From Vulcanimicrobiota bacterium (GTDB lineage: Bacteria; Vulcanimicrobiota; Vulcanimicrobiia; Eremiobacterales; Eremiobacteraceae): 7,972 bases of DNA. This document shows, one piece after another, positions 1 to 6,638 of the stretch. The translations under genes and the position numbers were made by a program. Numbering within the stretch: position 1 is the first letter of the stretch; every line of letters begins with the position of its first letter. The DNA lies in contig JAFANK010000365.1 of assembly GCA_019232725.1 (NCBI GenBank), forward strand, positions 1 through 7,972, in the 5' to 3' direction. The notes under the pieces are model-generated. The model searched no databases. It worked only from the letters and a program-made list of their open reading frames with translations, and was not told where the DNA came from.

Positions 1-1193
1 GAGGTCGGGAGCTTGCTGCTCAAGAGCCACTCTAAACCCAAGATGAGGACCGCGATGGCGACGGTGATCCCGCCAAATACCAACGAACGGCTCAGCACAA
101 ATCGGACGTCGATGACGCGGTGTCGAACAGTCGCGTAGGCAACCGCCAACGGCAACACCACTGACAGCAAGGCCAGTGCGGTGAATTCCCACGATAGCGG
201 GAACCAGCTCGGGAGGTTGACGACGCTGAGCACCAGGGTAAGAGCGTAGACCACAAAGGCGACGAGGTTGCAAGCGAGCCCAAAAATAACCCACTTGATC
301 TTTTGCCTATCTATGCCGCGTGCGGCGAGGTAATTGCGAATCAAAATGGCGGGCCCTGCGATCATAACCGTCAGAACCAAAAACACGAGAACGTAGAAGA
401 GCGTGATCCGCACACTGAACGGAGCAAAATTGCGTTGCGCGATACTCATCCACGTGAACAGAGCAACCATTACAGCAAGCGCGTACGGCATGGCGTTGTC
501 GAGTTTCCGCTGCCACCCATGGGGCGTATTGGTCGGAAACCGAACGCAGAACGTGAACAGTCCGACCGCTGAGGCGCTCATAATCACGCCTCCGGCTATA
601 TCCACAGCGGCACCCCATTGGGACGCAAAAATGGAATTGCTCTCTGTATAGTTCTGGAAGAAGAACAAGGTGAATAGATAGAAGCCCCACGTCATTCTGT
701 TTGCATGGAACACCATGAGCCAAAGCGCGATAGCCAAACTCGCGACGAGCGCGCCATACAGCAAGATGAGCGCGATGGCGTCGCTTGCGGATAAGGGACC
801 GAGCGGCAGGGCGCGGATCGTTACCAGGTGGCGCGTCACTGGGGTGACCACCCAAAGCCGCAGTACCCTTCCGACAGGTAGGTTCGTGCCATTGGCTCGC
901 ATGAGCAAGAGCAGCGAGCTATCGTCCGGGGTTACGGGCCGAACGATGTCGCCCGCCCTCAGGCCGGCCTTTTGGGCGGGAGAACCTGCCGTGACCGTTT
1001 CGAGCGTAGCGCCGTTGGCGCTATCCGCCTGCAGACCAAGGAAGCTCACACCGAACGTTCCATAAGCGCCTGGATTCCAGATCTGATCCAATCCAAAAGT
1101 AGTCAGCATAACGAACGCGGCAATCGCGAGCGCAGCCAACGTATTAGCGATGAGCAGCAGTCTGTGTTTGAAGTTTCCCGCTGTTGCGCTCAT
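1..1193 (-). CDS. PDZ-containing multi-TM receptor-like membrane protein (3' end outside window)
   Basis: Reading the minus strand from the ATG at 1193 gives 397 uninterrupted codons to the window edge, so the C-terminus is missing. Residues 11-33 form an N-terminal membrane anchor. Residues about 46-130 look like a PDZ domain, with the signature GSPAQKAGLRAGDIV at 70-84. About eight further hydrophobic helices follow (roughly 138-161, 167-180, 200-218, 235-252, 262-286, 300-322, 335-354, 371-391). The segment RHRVIDVRFVLSRSLVFG at 357-374 matches a signature I recall from the membrane receptors of ComP-like sensor kinases. It is a clear paralogue of the gene directly upstream: both share MTWGFY, FC-RFP-N, PLAVAYA and RHRVIDVRFV in the same order. 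The start lies 13 nt after the upstream stop, with AGGGA as ribosome binding site, so the two are co-transcribed. A GAF domain is expected in the missing part by analogy, but a kinase or other output domain is equally possible. Ligand and function are unknown. Confidence 0.88.
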   Translation of the reverse strand, partial: MSATAGNFKHRLLLIANTLAALAIAAFVMLTTFGLDQIWNPGAYGTFGVSFLGLQADSANGATLETVTAGSPAQKAGLRAGDIVRPVTPDDSSLLLLMRANGTNLPVGRVLRLWVVTPVTRHLVTIRALPLGPLSASDAIALILLYGALVASLAIALWLMVFHANRMTWGFYLFTLFFFQNYTESNSIFASQWGAAVDIAGGVIMSASAVGLFTFCVRFPTNTPHGWQRKLDNAMPYALAVMVALFTWMSIAQRNFAPFSVRITLFYVLVFLVLTVMIAGPAILIRNYLAARGIDRQKIKWVIFGLACNLVAFVVYALTLVLSVVNLPSWFPLSWEFTALALLSVVLPLAVAYATVRHRVIDVRFVLSRSLVFGGITVAIAVLILGLEWLLSSKLPT

Positions 1194-1203
1194 CGTGCGT
1201 GGG

Positions 1204-1208
1204 TCCCT
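1204..1208 (-). promoter_or_regulatory. Ribosome binding site of the downstream receptor gene
   Basis: AGGGA on the minus strand lies 10 nt before the ATG at 1193 and overlaps the TAG stop of the upstream receptor gene (1207-1209). It supports this start and suggests translational coupling within a two-gene operon. Confidence 0.5.
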
Positions 1209-3000
1209 AAGGACGCATCGAAAGCGTCGCCTGCGCCGGCAGCGGGTCGATGCGGCTGGCTGGCTCAAGCTGGGGTAGCGGTGCGATACTGAAGAGAAGA
1301 GCAGCCTCGCTACAGACGCCGCGGATGGCACGAAGCTCATCCGGGTCGAGCCGCGTGCCGTCCTCATGTGCGCTGAGGAGGACGATCCCCGTGACGTTCT
1401 TACCGGCGATGATAGGCACCATGATTTCCGGACACGCGACGCCTGAGGAAACGCTGGGCGCAGGCCATTCCAATGCGCTGATCTCGCTGATTCTCGGACG
1501 GGTTCTGACACGCGTTGCAAGCGCATCGTCAGAAAGAATGTGCCAAAGCGTGCCCGACGACCAGCCGTGCGCCGCAACCCGAACGAAACCTCCATCGACC
1601 GTTCGTTCGAATAGAGCAACTGAGGCTAAGGAGAATGTTTCGGCGACGCCCTTCGTCAGGGGCTCGTACGCGGCGGTTTTTGCACCTGCGCGTCGCACGA
1701 GGTCACGGAGCGCATCGACCTTCTCCTTGGTGCCGTGCCATCCCCTAAAGAAGATCGCATCGACCATGTTGCCAATCCGCTGGCGCGCGAAGTTAAGCAC
1801 AAAGCCCACGAGGAGCGCAATTCCAGCATACACCGCGGTCTGCCACCTTGAGTTCGCGAATCTTGTGCTGAAAAGCCAGTCCAGCACCGCAACCACTGCA
1901 ATGATCACCAACGCGATTGTGCCGTACACGAGCGCGCGACTCACGACAAATCGAACGTCGATCACCCGATGTCTGATGACGGCATACGCAACCGCGAGCG
2001 GTAAAAGCACGGCGGTCGAGATGCCGACGTTCGCCACCGAAGTTGGCAATATGCCTTCAAAATAGAGCGCAGCAAACACAAACGCGATGGAGTTGCACGC
2101 GAACCCCAAAACAATCCACGCGCTCCGCCGGCGCTCAACGCCGTGGGAGCCTCGGTAGGTGGCAATAACGCTGGTTAAGCCAACGACACCAGCAACCGCC
2201 AAACCAACATTCCATACGTGCTGCCACAACCCGGCAAACGCAGGACTTACTCCGAACCCGTAGCTGCCGAGAGCGGCGAAGCTCTGGCCGACGATGAGCA
2301 CAACGAAGAGGATCAGAGCGGCATTTTCGGCTGTTTGTCGCCAGCCAACGGTTCGGTTCGACGGAAATCGGAGGCAGAATATGAGGAAGCCGATGACTGC
2401 GAACGGCACGAGCAACGCTTGCCACGCAAGAGTATACGCGAGCATCCAATTTGTGGGGATGTATGAAGGGTTGCCCTGTGGTATCCAGATGAGCCCGACT
2501 CCCATCGCATAGAAACCCCAGGTCATCCAACTTGGGCTGAGTACCGCCAGCAATGCACCCACCGCCAAGTATACAAGACACGCAACGGCGATAAGTGCGC
2601 TTGAGGTCGCGTCGACCAAAGACAATCGGACCGGATTTGCCTTCAGGGTGACCGTACGGCGTGCGCTGCCGCGCTCAACTGTGATCGTTGTGAGCTCGCC
2701 GGGATTTGGGGAAAATGGTCCTCCGAAGATCGCTCGATCTCGCAGTGTTAGTGGGAGAACGACGCTGTCTCCGACCTTAATCTTAGCCTTATCGGCCGCA
2801 GACCGCGGAGTGACTGCCGCGACTTGGACCGACGGTAACTCTACGCTCAATCCGAATTCCCCGTAGGACGCGGGGTCGAAAGCATACTTAAATTCCGGCA
2901 CGAGTTGGATGAGAGCCACGATCGCTACTACGACGACTGCAGTGATATTTGCAATCGAGCGAAGCTTACGTGTGTTCTGCGCCCGCGGTAAGACCGTCAT
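1207..3000 (-). CDS. PDZ - ten-TM - GAF receptor-like membrane protein
   Basis: The 597-residue protein is complete. Residues 17-35 form a membrane anchor and 47-122 a PDZ-like domain (core TPRSAADKAKIKVGDSV). About nine more hydrophobic helices follow (near 134-154, 158-173, 187-210, 226-245, 262-281, 294-313, 323-342, 357-375, 387-404). RHRVIDVRFVVSRALVYG at 343-360 is the signature of ComP-like receptor regions. An amphipathic linker with VDAIFFRG (413-420) leads into a GAF-like domain at about 440-570. ComP-type proteins have the same PDZ-plus-ten-TM input followed by HisKA/HATPase; here no H-box or ATPase motif is visible and the chain ends shortly after the GAF fold. Topology predicts PDZ outside and GAF in the cytoplasm. 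I infer a signal receptor that works through a partner protein. The ATG at 3000 is the only candidate start because an in-frame TGA lies at 3043-3045; no good Shine-Dalgarno is visible. The next gene is its paralogue. A non-signalling regulatory membrane protein is an alternative. Confidence 0.92.
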   Translation of the reverse strand: MTVLPRAQNTRKLRSIANITAVVVVAIVALIQLVPEFKYAFDPASYGEFGLSVELPSVQVAAVTPRSAADKAKIKVGDSVVLPLTLRDRAIFGGPFSPNPGELTTITVERGSARRTVTLKANPVRLSLVDATSSALIAVACLVYLAVGALLAVLSPSWMTWGFYAMGVGLIWIPQGNPSYIPTNWMLAYTLAWQALLVPFAVIGFLIFCLRFPSNRTVGWRQTAENAALILFVVLIVGQSFAALGSYGFGVSPAFAGLWQHVWNVGLAVAGVVGLTSVIATYRGSHGVERRRSAWIVLGFACNSIAFVFAALYFEGILPTSVANVGISTAVLLPLAVAYAVIRHRVIDVRFVVSRALVYGTIALVIIAVVAVLDWLFSTRFANSRWQTAVYAGIALLVGFVLNFARQRIGNMVDAIFFRGWHGTKEKVDALRDLVRRAGAKTAAYEPLTKGVAETFSLASVALFERTVDGGFVRVAAHGWSSGTLWHILSDDALATRVRTRPRISEISALEWPAPSVSSGVACPEIMVPIIAGKNVTGIVLLSAHEDGTRLDPDELRAIRGVCSEAALLFSIAPLPQLEPASRIDPLPAQATLSMRP

Positions 3001-3010
3001 GTGTACCGTG

Positions 3011-3045
3011 CATATGCTATTGACGCCGGTGTGACATATGCGTCA
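3011..3045 (-). promoter_or_regulatory. CATATGC direct-repeat pair upstream of the receptor operon
   Basis: The heptamer CATATGC (plus-strand reading) occurs at 3011-3017 and 3035-3041, 24 bp apart, and contains the palindrome CATATG. An imperfect dyad TGACG (3021-3025) / CGTCA (3041-3045) overlaps it. The element ends only 10 nt before the receptor start codon, where a promoter or repressor site would fit. No convincing -35/-10 pair is visible, so the role is a guess. Confidence 0.25.
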
Positions 3046-3119
3046 TCGCCTTTCGAGTTAGGGCTGCTTCGACATCGTACGTTCACATACTAGCCCCACG
3101 AGGCTGGGTCCGCGCACGA

Positions 3120-3311
3120 TTATGATGGTGCTTCCGGACTCGTTGTAACTTCCTGACGCTCGACAAGCAGCTGCCATAGGCTCGACGCGCCATGAGCGAC
3201 CCAGGTTTCGCGAGTGACGACATCCGTAACGCGACAACGCAGTTCGCCCGCGCGCGTGCGGAAGAAGACAACGACGAAACTCCCCGGCATCTCCTCGAGG
3301 TGCGGGGTCAC
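3120..3311 (-). CDS. Small hypothetical protein (63 aa, GTG start, or 56 aa from internal ATG)
   Basis: From the GTG at 3311 the frame gives 63 residues; an internal ATG at 3290 would give 56. The core is MPGSFVVVFFRTRAGELR at 8-25, continuing CRVTDVVTRETW and then ASSLWQLL. The pattern of a short strand, an R-containing turn, GELRCRVTDV, a second strand and a terminal amphipathic helix resembles small bacterial hypothetical proteins of the type F-V-FWR--G--RGRVTHV-SGE that I recall. No function is known to me. Codon use looks coding, with mostly G or C in third position except near the 3' end. An in-frame TGA lies upstream, so GTG is the most distal start; neither start has a well-spaced Shine-Dalgarno (GAGGAG touches the internal ATG). 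It lies 119 nt upstream of the receptor operon on the same strand. Frames overlapping it on both strands look like non-coding shadows. Confidence 0.42.
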   Translation of the reverse strand: MTPHLEEMPGSFVVVFFRTRAGELRCRVTDVVTRETWVAHGASSLWQLLVERQEVTTSPEAPS

Positions 3312-3426
3312 GGCGCACGACCGAGCCGTCCCACCCGCAGCTTCGGTCTCTGGTCATCACTGGGGCGTGTCCCGATTAGGAAGAAAACGCTCGTAAGCAG
3401 CCAACCCTTCAATACTTCCCGGTCCT

Positions 3427-3461
3427 CCAGGACTTGGAATCCTGGCTTACGGTAGCAAGCC
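3427..3461. repeat. Two overlapping inverted repeats upstream of the regulator
   Basis: CCAGGA (3427-3432) and TCCTGG (3440-3445) form a perfect 6-bp dyad with a 7-nt centre. GGCTT (3444-3448) and AAGCC (3457-3461) form a 5-bp dyad with an 8-nt centre, sharing two bases with the first. They end 3 bp before the direct-repeat operator at 3465. They could be protein-binding dyads; without a T-run they are not a convincing terminator. Confidence 0.4.
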
Positions 3462-3464
3462 GGA

Positions 3465-3481
3465 GTAAACGCATCGTAAAA
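3465..3481 (+). promoter_or_regulatory. Candidate SARP operator A: GTAAACG-CAT-CGTAAAA
   Basis: This is the first of three copies of GTAAACG-N3-CGTAAAA in the window. Read as heptamers it is AGTAAAC - GCAT - CGTAAAA, a direct repeat of 11-bp period, the spacing described for SARP-type activators (heptamers with 4-bp spacers next to the -10). It ends 36 nt before the ATG of the BTAD/SARP-type regulator on the same strand, which suits autoregulation. That this regulator is the protein binding it is inferred. Confidence 0.55.
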
Positions 3482-3505
3482 CGGGCCGGATCGTATGCCG
3501 GCTCG
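3482..3505 (+). repeat. Leader hairpin directly before the regulator gene
   Basis: CGGGCCGG (3482-3489) pairs with CCGGCTCG (3498-3505) in RNA over 8 bp, including one G-U pair, around the 8-nt loop ATCGTATG. It begins right after operator A and ends 12 nt before the regulator ATG. It could form in the mRNA leader if transcription starts upstream, or its loop could hold the -10 region; the sequence cannot decide between these. Confidence 0.4.
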
Positions 3506-3517
3506 AGAACCTAAGCA

Positions 3518-6500
3518 ATGTCGAGCTCGCAACTTGCAACACTCGGAGGCTTTGCCTTCGTAGTTGACGGTCTTTCCGTACCGGGTCCGTCCACGCGAAA
3601 GGCCCGGGCGATCATGGCATACCTCGTCATGAATCGTCGCACGGAGACCGCCCGCGACCGGCTGCTTGAGATCTTTTGGCCCGACGCCGAACCGGACCGG
3701 GCGCGCGATAGCCTCAAGACCGCACTGTGGTCGATTCGGCGTTGCCTCAAAACTGCCGGCGTTGAGGCTGATGAATTCCTCCAAGTCAGCAAATCGACGC
3801 TGCGTTGGGCAGCAGATACCGTCGTGGATGCGATGCAATTCACCGAGCTCGCAGCTGGTGACAACGGTAGCTCGACGCGCGCAGCGCTCGACCTGTTTCG
3901 TGGAGATTTTCTCGAGGGCGACTACGACAATTGGGCGGTGGCAGAACGCGAACGTTTAGCTGCGCTCTACGAGCGAGTCCTGTCGCGCGTGGTCAGGACC
4001 TCAAAAGATACAGACGCCGCTCAGCTGCTCATCGCACGCAATCCGTACGACGAAGAGGCGTACGTTGCGCTGGTCGAGGCGGAGCTGCAAGCCGGAAGAC
4101 GGTCGGCCGCAGTCACCTGGATCGAGCGCTGTCGTAAAGCGCTGTCGGAAATCGGAGAAACGCCTTCCGAATCGTTCGAAGAACGGTTCCGAAGCATCAT
4201 TCGCGTCGAACCCGTTGTCGCCGATGCGCTTGCCTTGCCGTTCGCCGGCCGTGAGTCGGAACTCGGACTCGTGGCCGGAAAGATCGTCGATGCCTCGACA
4301 GGGCACGGGAGCATGACGCTCGTTCATGGCGAGGCCGGCATCGGAAAATCGACGCTGCTCAACCGTGTCATCCACATCGCTCGGGAGAACCGGCTTCGCG
4401 TGTTACAGGTCCGCTGCACGAACGATGCTCCCGGCCCGTTCGGCCCATGGCAGGCCGTGTTTCAAGGAGTCGATGACGCAGATTTTGACACATTCGTGCG
4501 CGCCCACGGAGGTGATGTGGCCACATCGGTGTCGCGGGCAATCGCAGCGGCATTGCATGACCCGGCGATCATCGTCGTTGATGACGTGCACGAATTGACC
4601 GGCGACGCCCTGGAGATCTTTGTGAGCCTCGCGCGATCCGCATCCGTAACGCATGCGGTGATTGCGGGGTCGCGTCCCGAGGGTGTCGCCGTCCTGCGCT
4701 CCCGGTTGCACGATCTCGAACCCGAGGAGATCGCGCTCGGTCGTCTGGATCGCAAGAACCTCAAGTGGGCGCTTTCACAAGCCTTAGGAAACGAGCAGCC
4801 GGAAGTTCTCGACGTACTGTACGGTCGCTCAGGCGGACATCCGCTGTTCTTCACCGGGTTGCTGAACGCACTCGTGAACGAGGGCGCTCTTCGTCGTGAA
4901 GGAAGAACGTGGCAGCTCATCAAGCAAATAGATGCGGAGTTGGAGCTGCCGGACAATATCAGGCGGTTCATCGATGCACGATTGCAGGCGCGCGGCGACG
5001 CGCCTCGCGCAGTCGCCTGTGCGCTGGCGCTTGAACCGGCAGCCAATGCCGATGATCTTGCCTCGGTGCTGCGCTTCGACGAATCAACGACGTTAGATGC
5101 CCTCGACGACCTGCTATCGCTTGGGCTGATCACTCAGCCGGTTGTTGGCCCACAGTTTGCGTTCGCACACGATCTCATCCGCGAAGTCGCTGCATCGGGA
5201 CTCAACGCCGGTCGTCGCGCGCTGCTGCACCGCGCATTCGCGCAGCGTTTAGCGGCAAGCGGGGAGCTTGAAGCATCGCTGCGCTTGGCCCGCCACTTCC
5301 AGGCGGCGGGCGACCTTTTATCAGCGTCGCAAGCCTACTGCAAGTCTGCGCACGCTGCCCTCGAGCTCAACGCTGCGCAAGACGCAATCGAGCGGTGCGA
5401 CGCGGGGATCGTGGCGGCGGAGAAGCTCGAGCGCACCCCGCCTCGCGACCTCGCGCTGGCGAAGCTGTACCGGACATCGGCGCAAGCTGCGATGAGCCTC
5501 GGCAACCCAGGCGAAGCGATCAAACGCGCGCGGGAGGCAGTCACGGCTGCGCGTGCTGCCGGTGATATTCACGAGTCGAGCGCAGCGATGCTGGATCTGT
5601 CGGTCATCGAGGGAGCCGCCTTCCACATCTCCGAGCAAGAGTCGGACGCCGCCGAAGCAGCGCGCACTGCGACAGTATCGGGCGACGCTGCACTTGAGGC
5701 ATTGGCTCTTGTGCAACGCGCAAGCGCTGCGCGCCGGCTGGGGCACCGAGAGGAAGCGCTTGCGGATTGCCGCTCCGCGCATGACCTTGCGCAACGCTGC
5801 GAACGGCCGGACATCATTGCCGCTGCGCTCGAGGAGTTCGTGCGCGCGCACATGACCTGGTGGTCATTCAGCGAGGCGATGGAAAGCGCTCGTAGTGGCC
5901 TCGATGCGGCGAGGCGATCCGGACCGTCGGCTGAGGCCGCGCTGCGGATCGCTCGAGCGGGGCTTTGGTATCTCCTGGAACGTCTCGATGAAGCGCAAGC
6001 TGAGATCCGAACCGCCATGCTCGCAATGGATGAGGCAGCCGTGCGCCAGCGAGGGCCCCTGGGTTCGCCGATTCACTCCTTACCCGTGATCCGGTTCGTC
6101 GGATGCTTCATGGCCGCCAAGATCGAGAGCGAACGCAAACGGTGGGATGCAGTCGCAAAGCAGCTCGAAGGCGCGACCGCGTTGACCAACGTCGCGAAAC
6201 TACCGCGGTTTGCGGAGGCGCTCTCGTTGCTCGAAATCGACGTCATGCTGCGGCGTCATATGTCAGGCGACGACGAGTCAGCGCACGCGCGCGTCGCTGC
6301 CTTGAGCGAATCCTCGTTCCCGCAAGATACGATAGGGTGGAGCGATTGCCCGGAGCTGGCAAAAGCCCGCGATGCGGCTCGAGGCCGGCGCGACGATGCT
6401 GAAGAACTCGTACGAACGGCGCTCAACGTTCTCGAGGGAAACGCGCATCAAGCACCGCTCGAAAGCGATCGCGCTTTTGCCCGGCTCGCAGCGGCTGCAG

Positions 6501-6613
6501 AAGAGATCGGCGCGGCTGCTGTCGCAACGCGCGCGCAGGAGCGCTCACGATACTACCGGTCTCGCCGTCGCGCTGCTGCCGGCACTGCCTGGGGAGCGGA
6601 GACGCGCAGCTAA
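3518..6613 (+). CDS. SARP/BTAD-type transcriptional regulator with AAA ATPase and TPR-like region
   Basis: This 1031-residue protein has the AfsR-like large-SARP layout. An OmpR-type winged helix occupies about 5-100 (RARDSLKTALWSIRRCLK at 61-78 looks like the recognition region). A BTAD domain spans about 104-228 (RGDFLEGDYDNWAVAERERL, then NPYDEEAYVALVEAELQAGR). An ATPase follows from about 241: Walker A GEAGIGKST at 271-279, Walker B IIVVDDVHE at 351-359, GRSGGHPLFF at 436-445, and FAHDLIREVA at 549-558 as in MalT/LuxR-type STAND ATPases. About 570-1010 is alpha-helical, Ala-rich and TPR-like. No C-terminal LuxR helix-turn-helix is present. Family knowledge predicts a cytoplasmic activator binding heptamer direct repeats, gated by ATP and a signal sensed through the TPR part. 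The ATG at 3518 is fixed by an in-frame TAA at 3512-3514; no clear Shine-Dalgarno is seen. Candidate operator A lies just upstream. The 3' end converges on the Vgb-like gene with a 25-bp gap, and its last codons form one arm of that gene's hairpin. The effector is unknown. Confidence 0.94.
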   Translation: MSSSQLATLGGFAFVVDGLSVPGPSTRKARAIMAYLVMNRRTETARDRLLEIFWPDAEPDRARDSLKTALWSIRRCLKTAGVEADEFLQVSKSTLRWAADTVVDAMQFTELAAGDNGSSTRAALDLFRGDFLEGDYDNWAVAERERLAALYERVLSRVVRTSKDTDAAQLLIARNPYDEEAYVALVEAELQAGRRSAAVTWIERCRKALSEIGETPSESFEERFRSIIRVEPVVADALALPFAGRESELGLVAGKIVDASTGHGSMTLVHGEAGIGKSTLLNRVIHIARENRLRVLQVRCTNDAPGPFGPWQAVFQGVDDADFDTFVRAHGGDVATSVSRAIAAALHDPAIIVVDDVHELTGDALEIFVSLARSASVTHAVIAGSRPEGVAVLRSRLHDLEPEEIALGRLDRKNLKWALSQALGNEQPEVLDVLYGRSGGHPLFFTGLLNALVNEGALRREGRTWQLIKQIDAELELPDNIRRFIDARLQARGDAPRAVACALALEPAANADDLASVLRFDESTTLDALDDLLSLGLITQPVVGPQFAFAHDLIREVAASGLNAGRRALLHRAFAQRLAASGELEASLRLARHFQAAGDLLSASQAYCKSAHAALELNAAQDAIERCDAGIVAAEKLERTPPRDLALAKLYRTSAQAAMSLGNPGEAIKRAREAVTAARAAGDIHESSAAMLDLSVIEGAAFHISEQESDAAEAARTATVSGDAALEALALVQRASAARRLGHREEALADCRSAHDLAQRCERPDIIAAALEEFVRAHMTWWSFSEAMESARSGLDAARRSGPSAEAALRIARAGLWYLLERLDEAQAEIRTAMLAMDEAAVRQRGPLGSPIHSLPVIRFVGCFMAAKIESERKRWDAVAKQLEGATALTNVAKLPRFAEALSLLEIDVMLRRHMSGDDESAHARVAALSESSFPQDTIGWSDCPELAKARDAARGRRDDAEELVRTALNVLEGNAHQAPLESDRAFARLAAAAEEIGAAAVATRAQERSRYYRSRRRAAAGTAWGAETRS

Positions 6614-6629
6614 AGCCGCGGGCCTCCGC
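6596..6629 (-). terminator. Hairpin after the first Vgb-like gene, overlapping the regulator's 3' end
   Basis: Arms 6596-6610 and 6615-6629 enclose the 4-nt loop 6611-6614. On the minus strand 14 of 15 positions pair, two of them G-U wobbles, with one C-C mismatch; on the plus strand only 12 of 15 pair. It starts 9 nt after the Vgb-like stop codon, so it fits a terminator or 3' stabiliser of that minus-strand transcript. No U-run follows. The loop contains the TAA stop (6611-6613) of the convergent regulator, and the left arm encodes its last five residues. The matching hairpin after the second Vgb-like copy supports it as a real element. Confidence 0.55.
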
Positions 6630-6638
6630 CGCAACTCC

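Noticed and set aside
307..855. 182-codon minus-strand frame
   Set aside because: It overlaps the partial receptor gene in another frame. The receptor frame is open from 1193 to the edge and matches its paralogue throughout.
1207..2000. Sensor histidine kinase call for the receptor
   Set aside because: The membrane part is ComP-like, but no phospho-acceptor H-box or N/G-box ATPase motif is visible after the last TM; only a GAF-like domain.
1250..2065. 271-codon open frame on the plus strand
   Set aside because: It is antisense to the complete receptor gene, whose frame shows clear domains and TM periodicity. Its Ser/Arg/Thr-rich translation is typical of a shadow frame.
3058..3360. 100-codon minus-strand frame in the intergenic region
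   Set aside because: It overlaps the more protein-like 3120-3311 frame and its Arg/Ser/Gly-rich, Cys-scattered translation looks non-coding.
3376..3398. Possible fourth operator (AAACG-CT-CGTAA)
   Set aside because: It resembles the motif but has a 2-nt instead of 3-nt centre and diverged ends, so it could be chance.
3192..3455. 87-codon plus-strand frame before the regulator
   Set aside because: It is antisense to the small minus-strand gene and runs through the inverted-repeat cluster; the translation has low-complexity Arg/Ser character in its second half.
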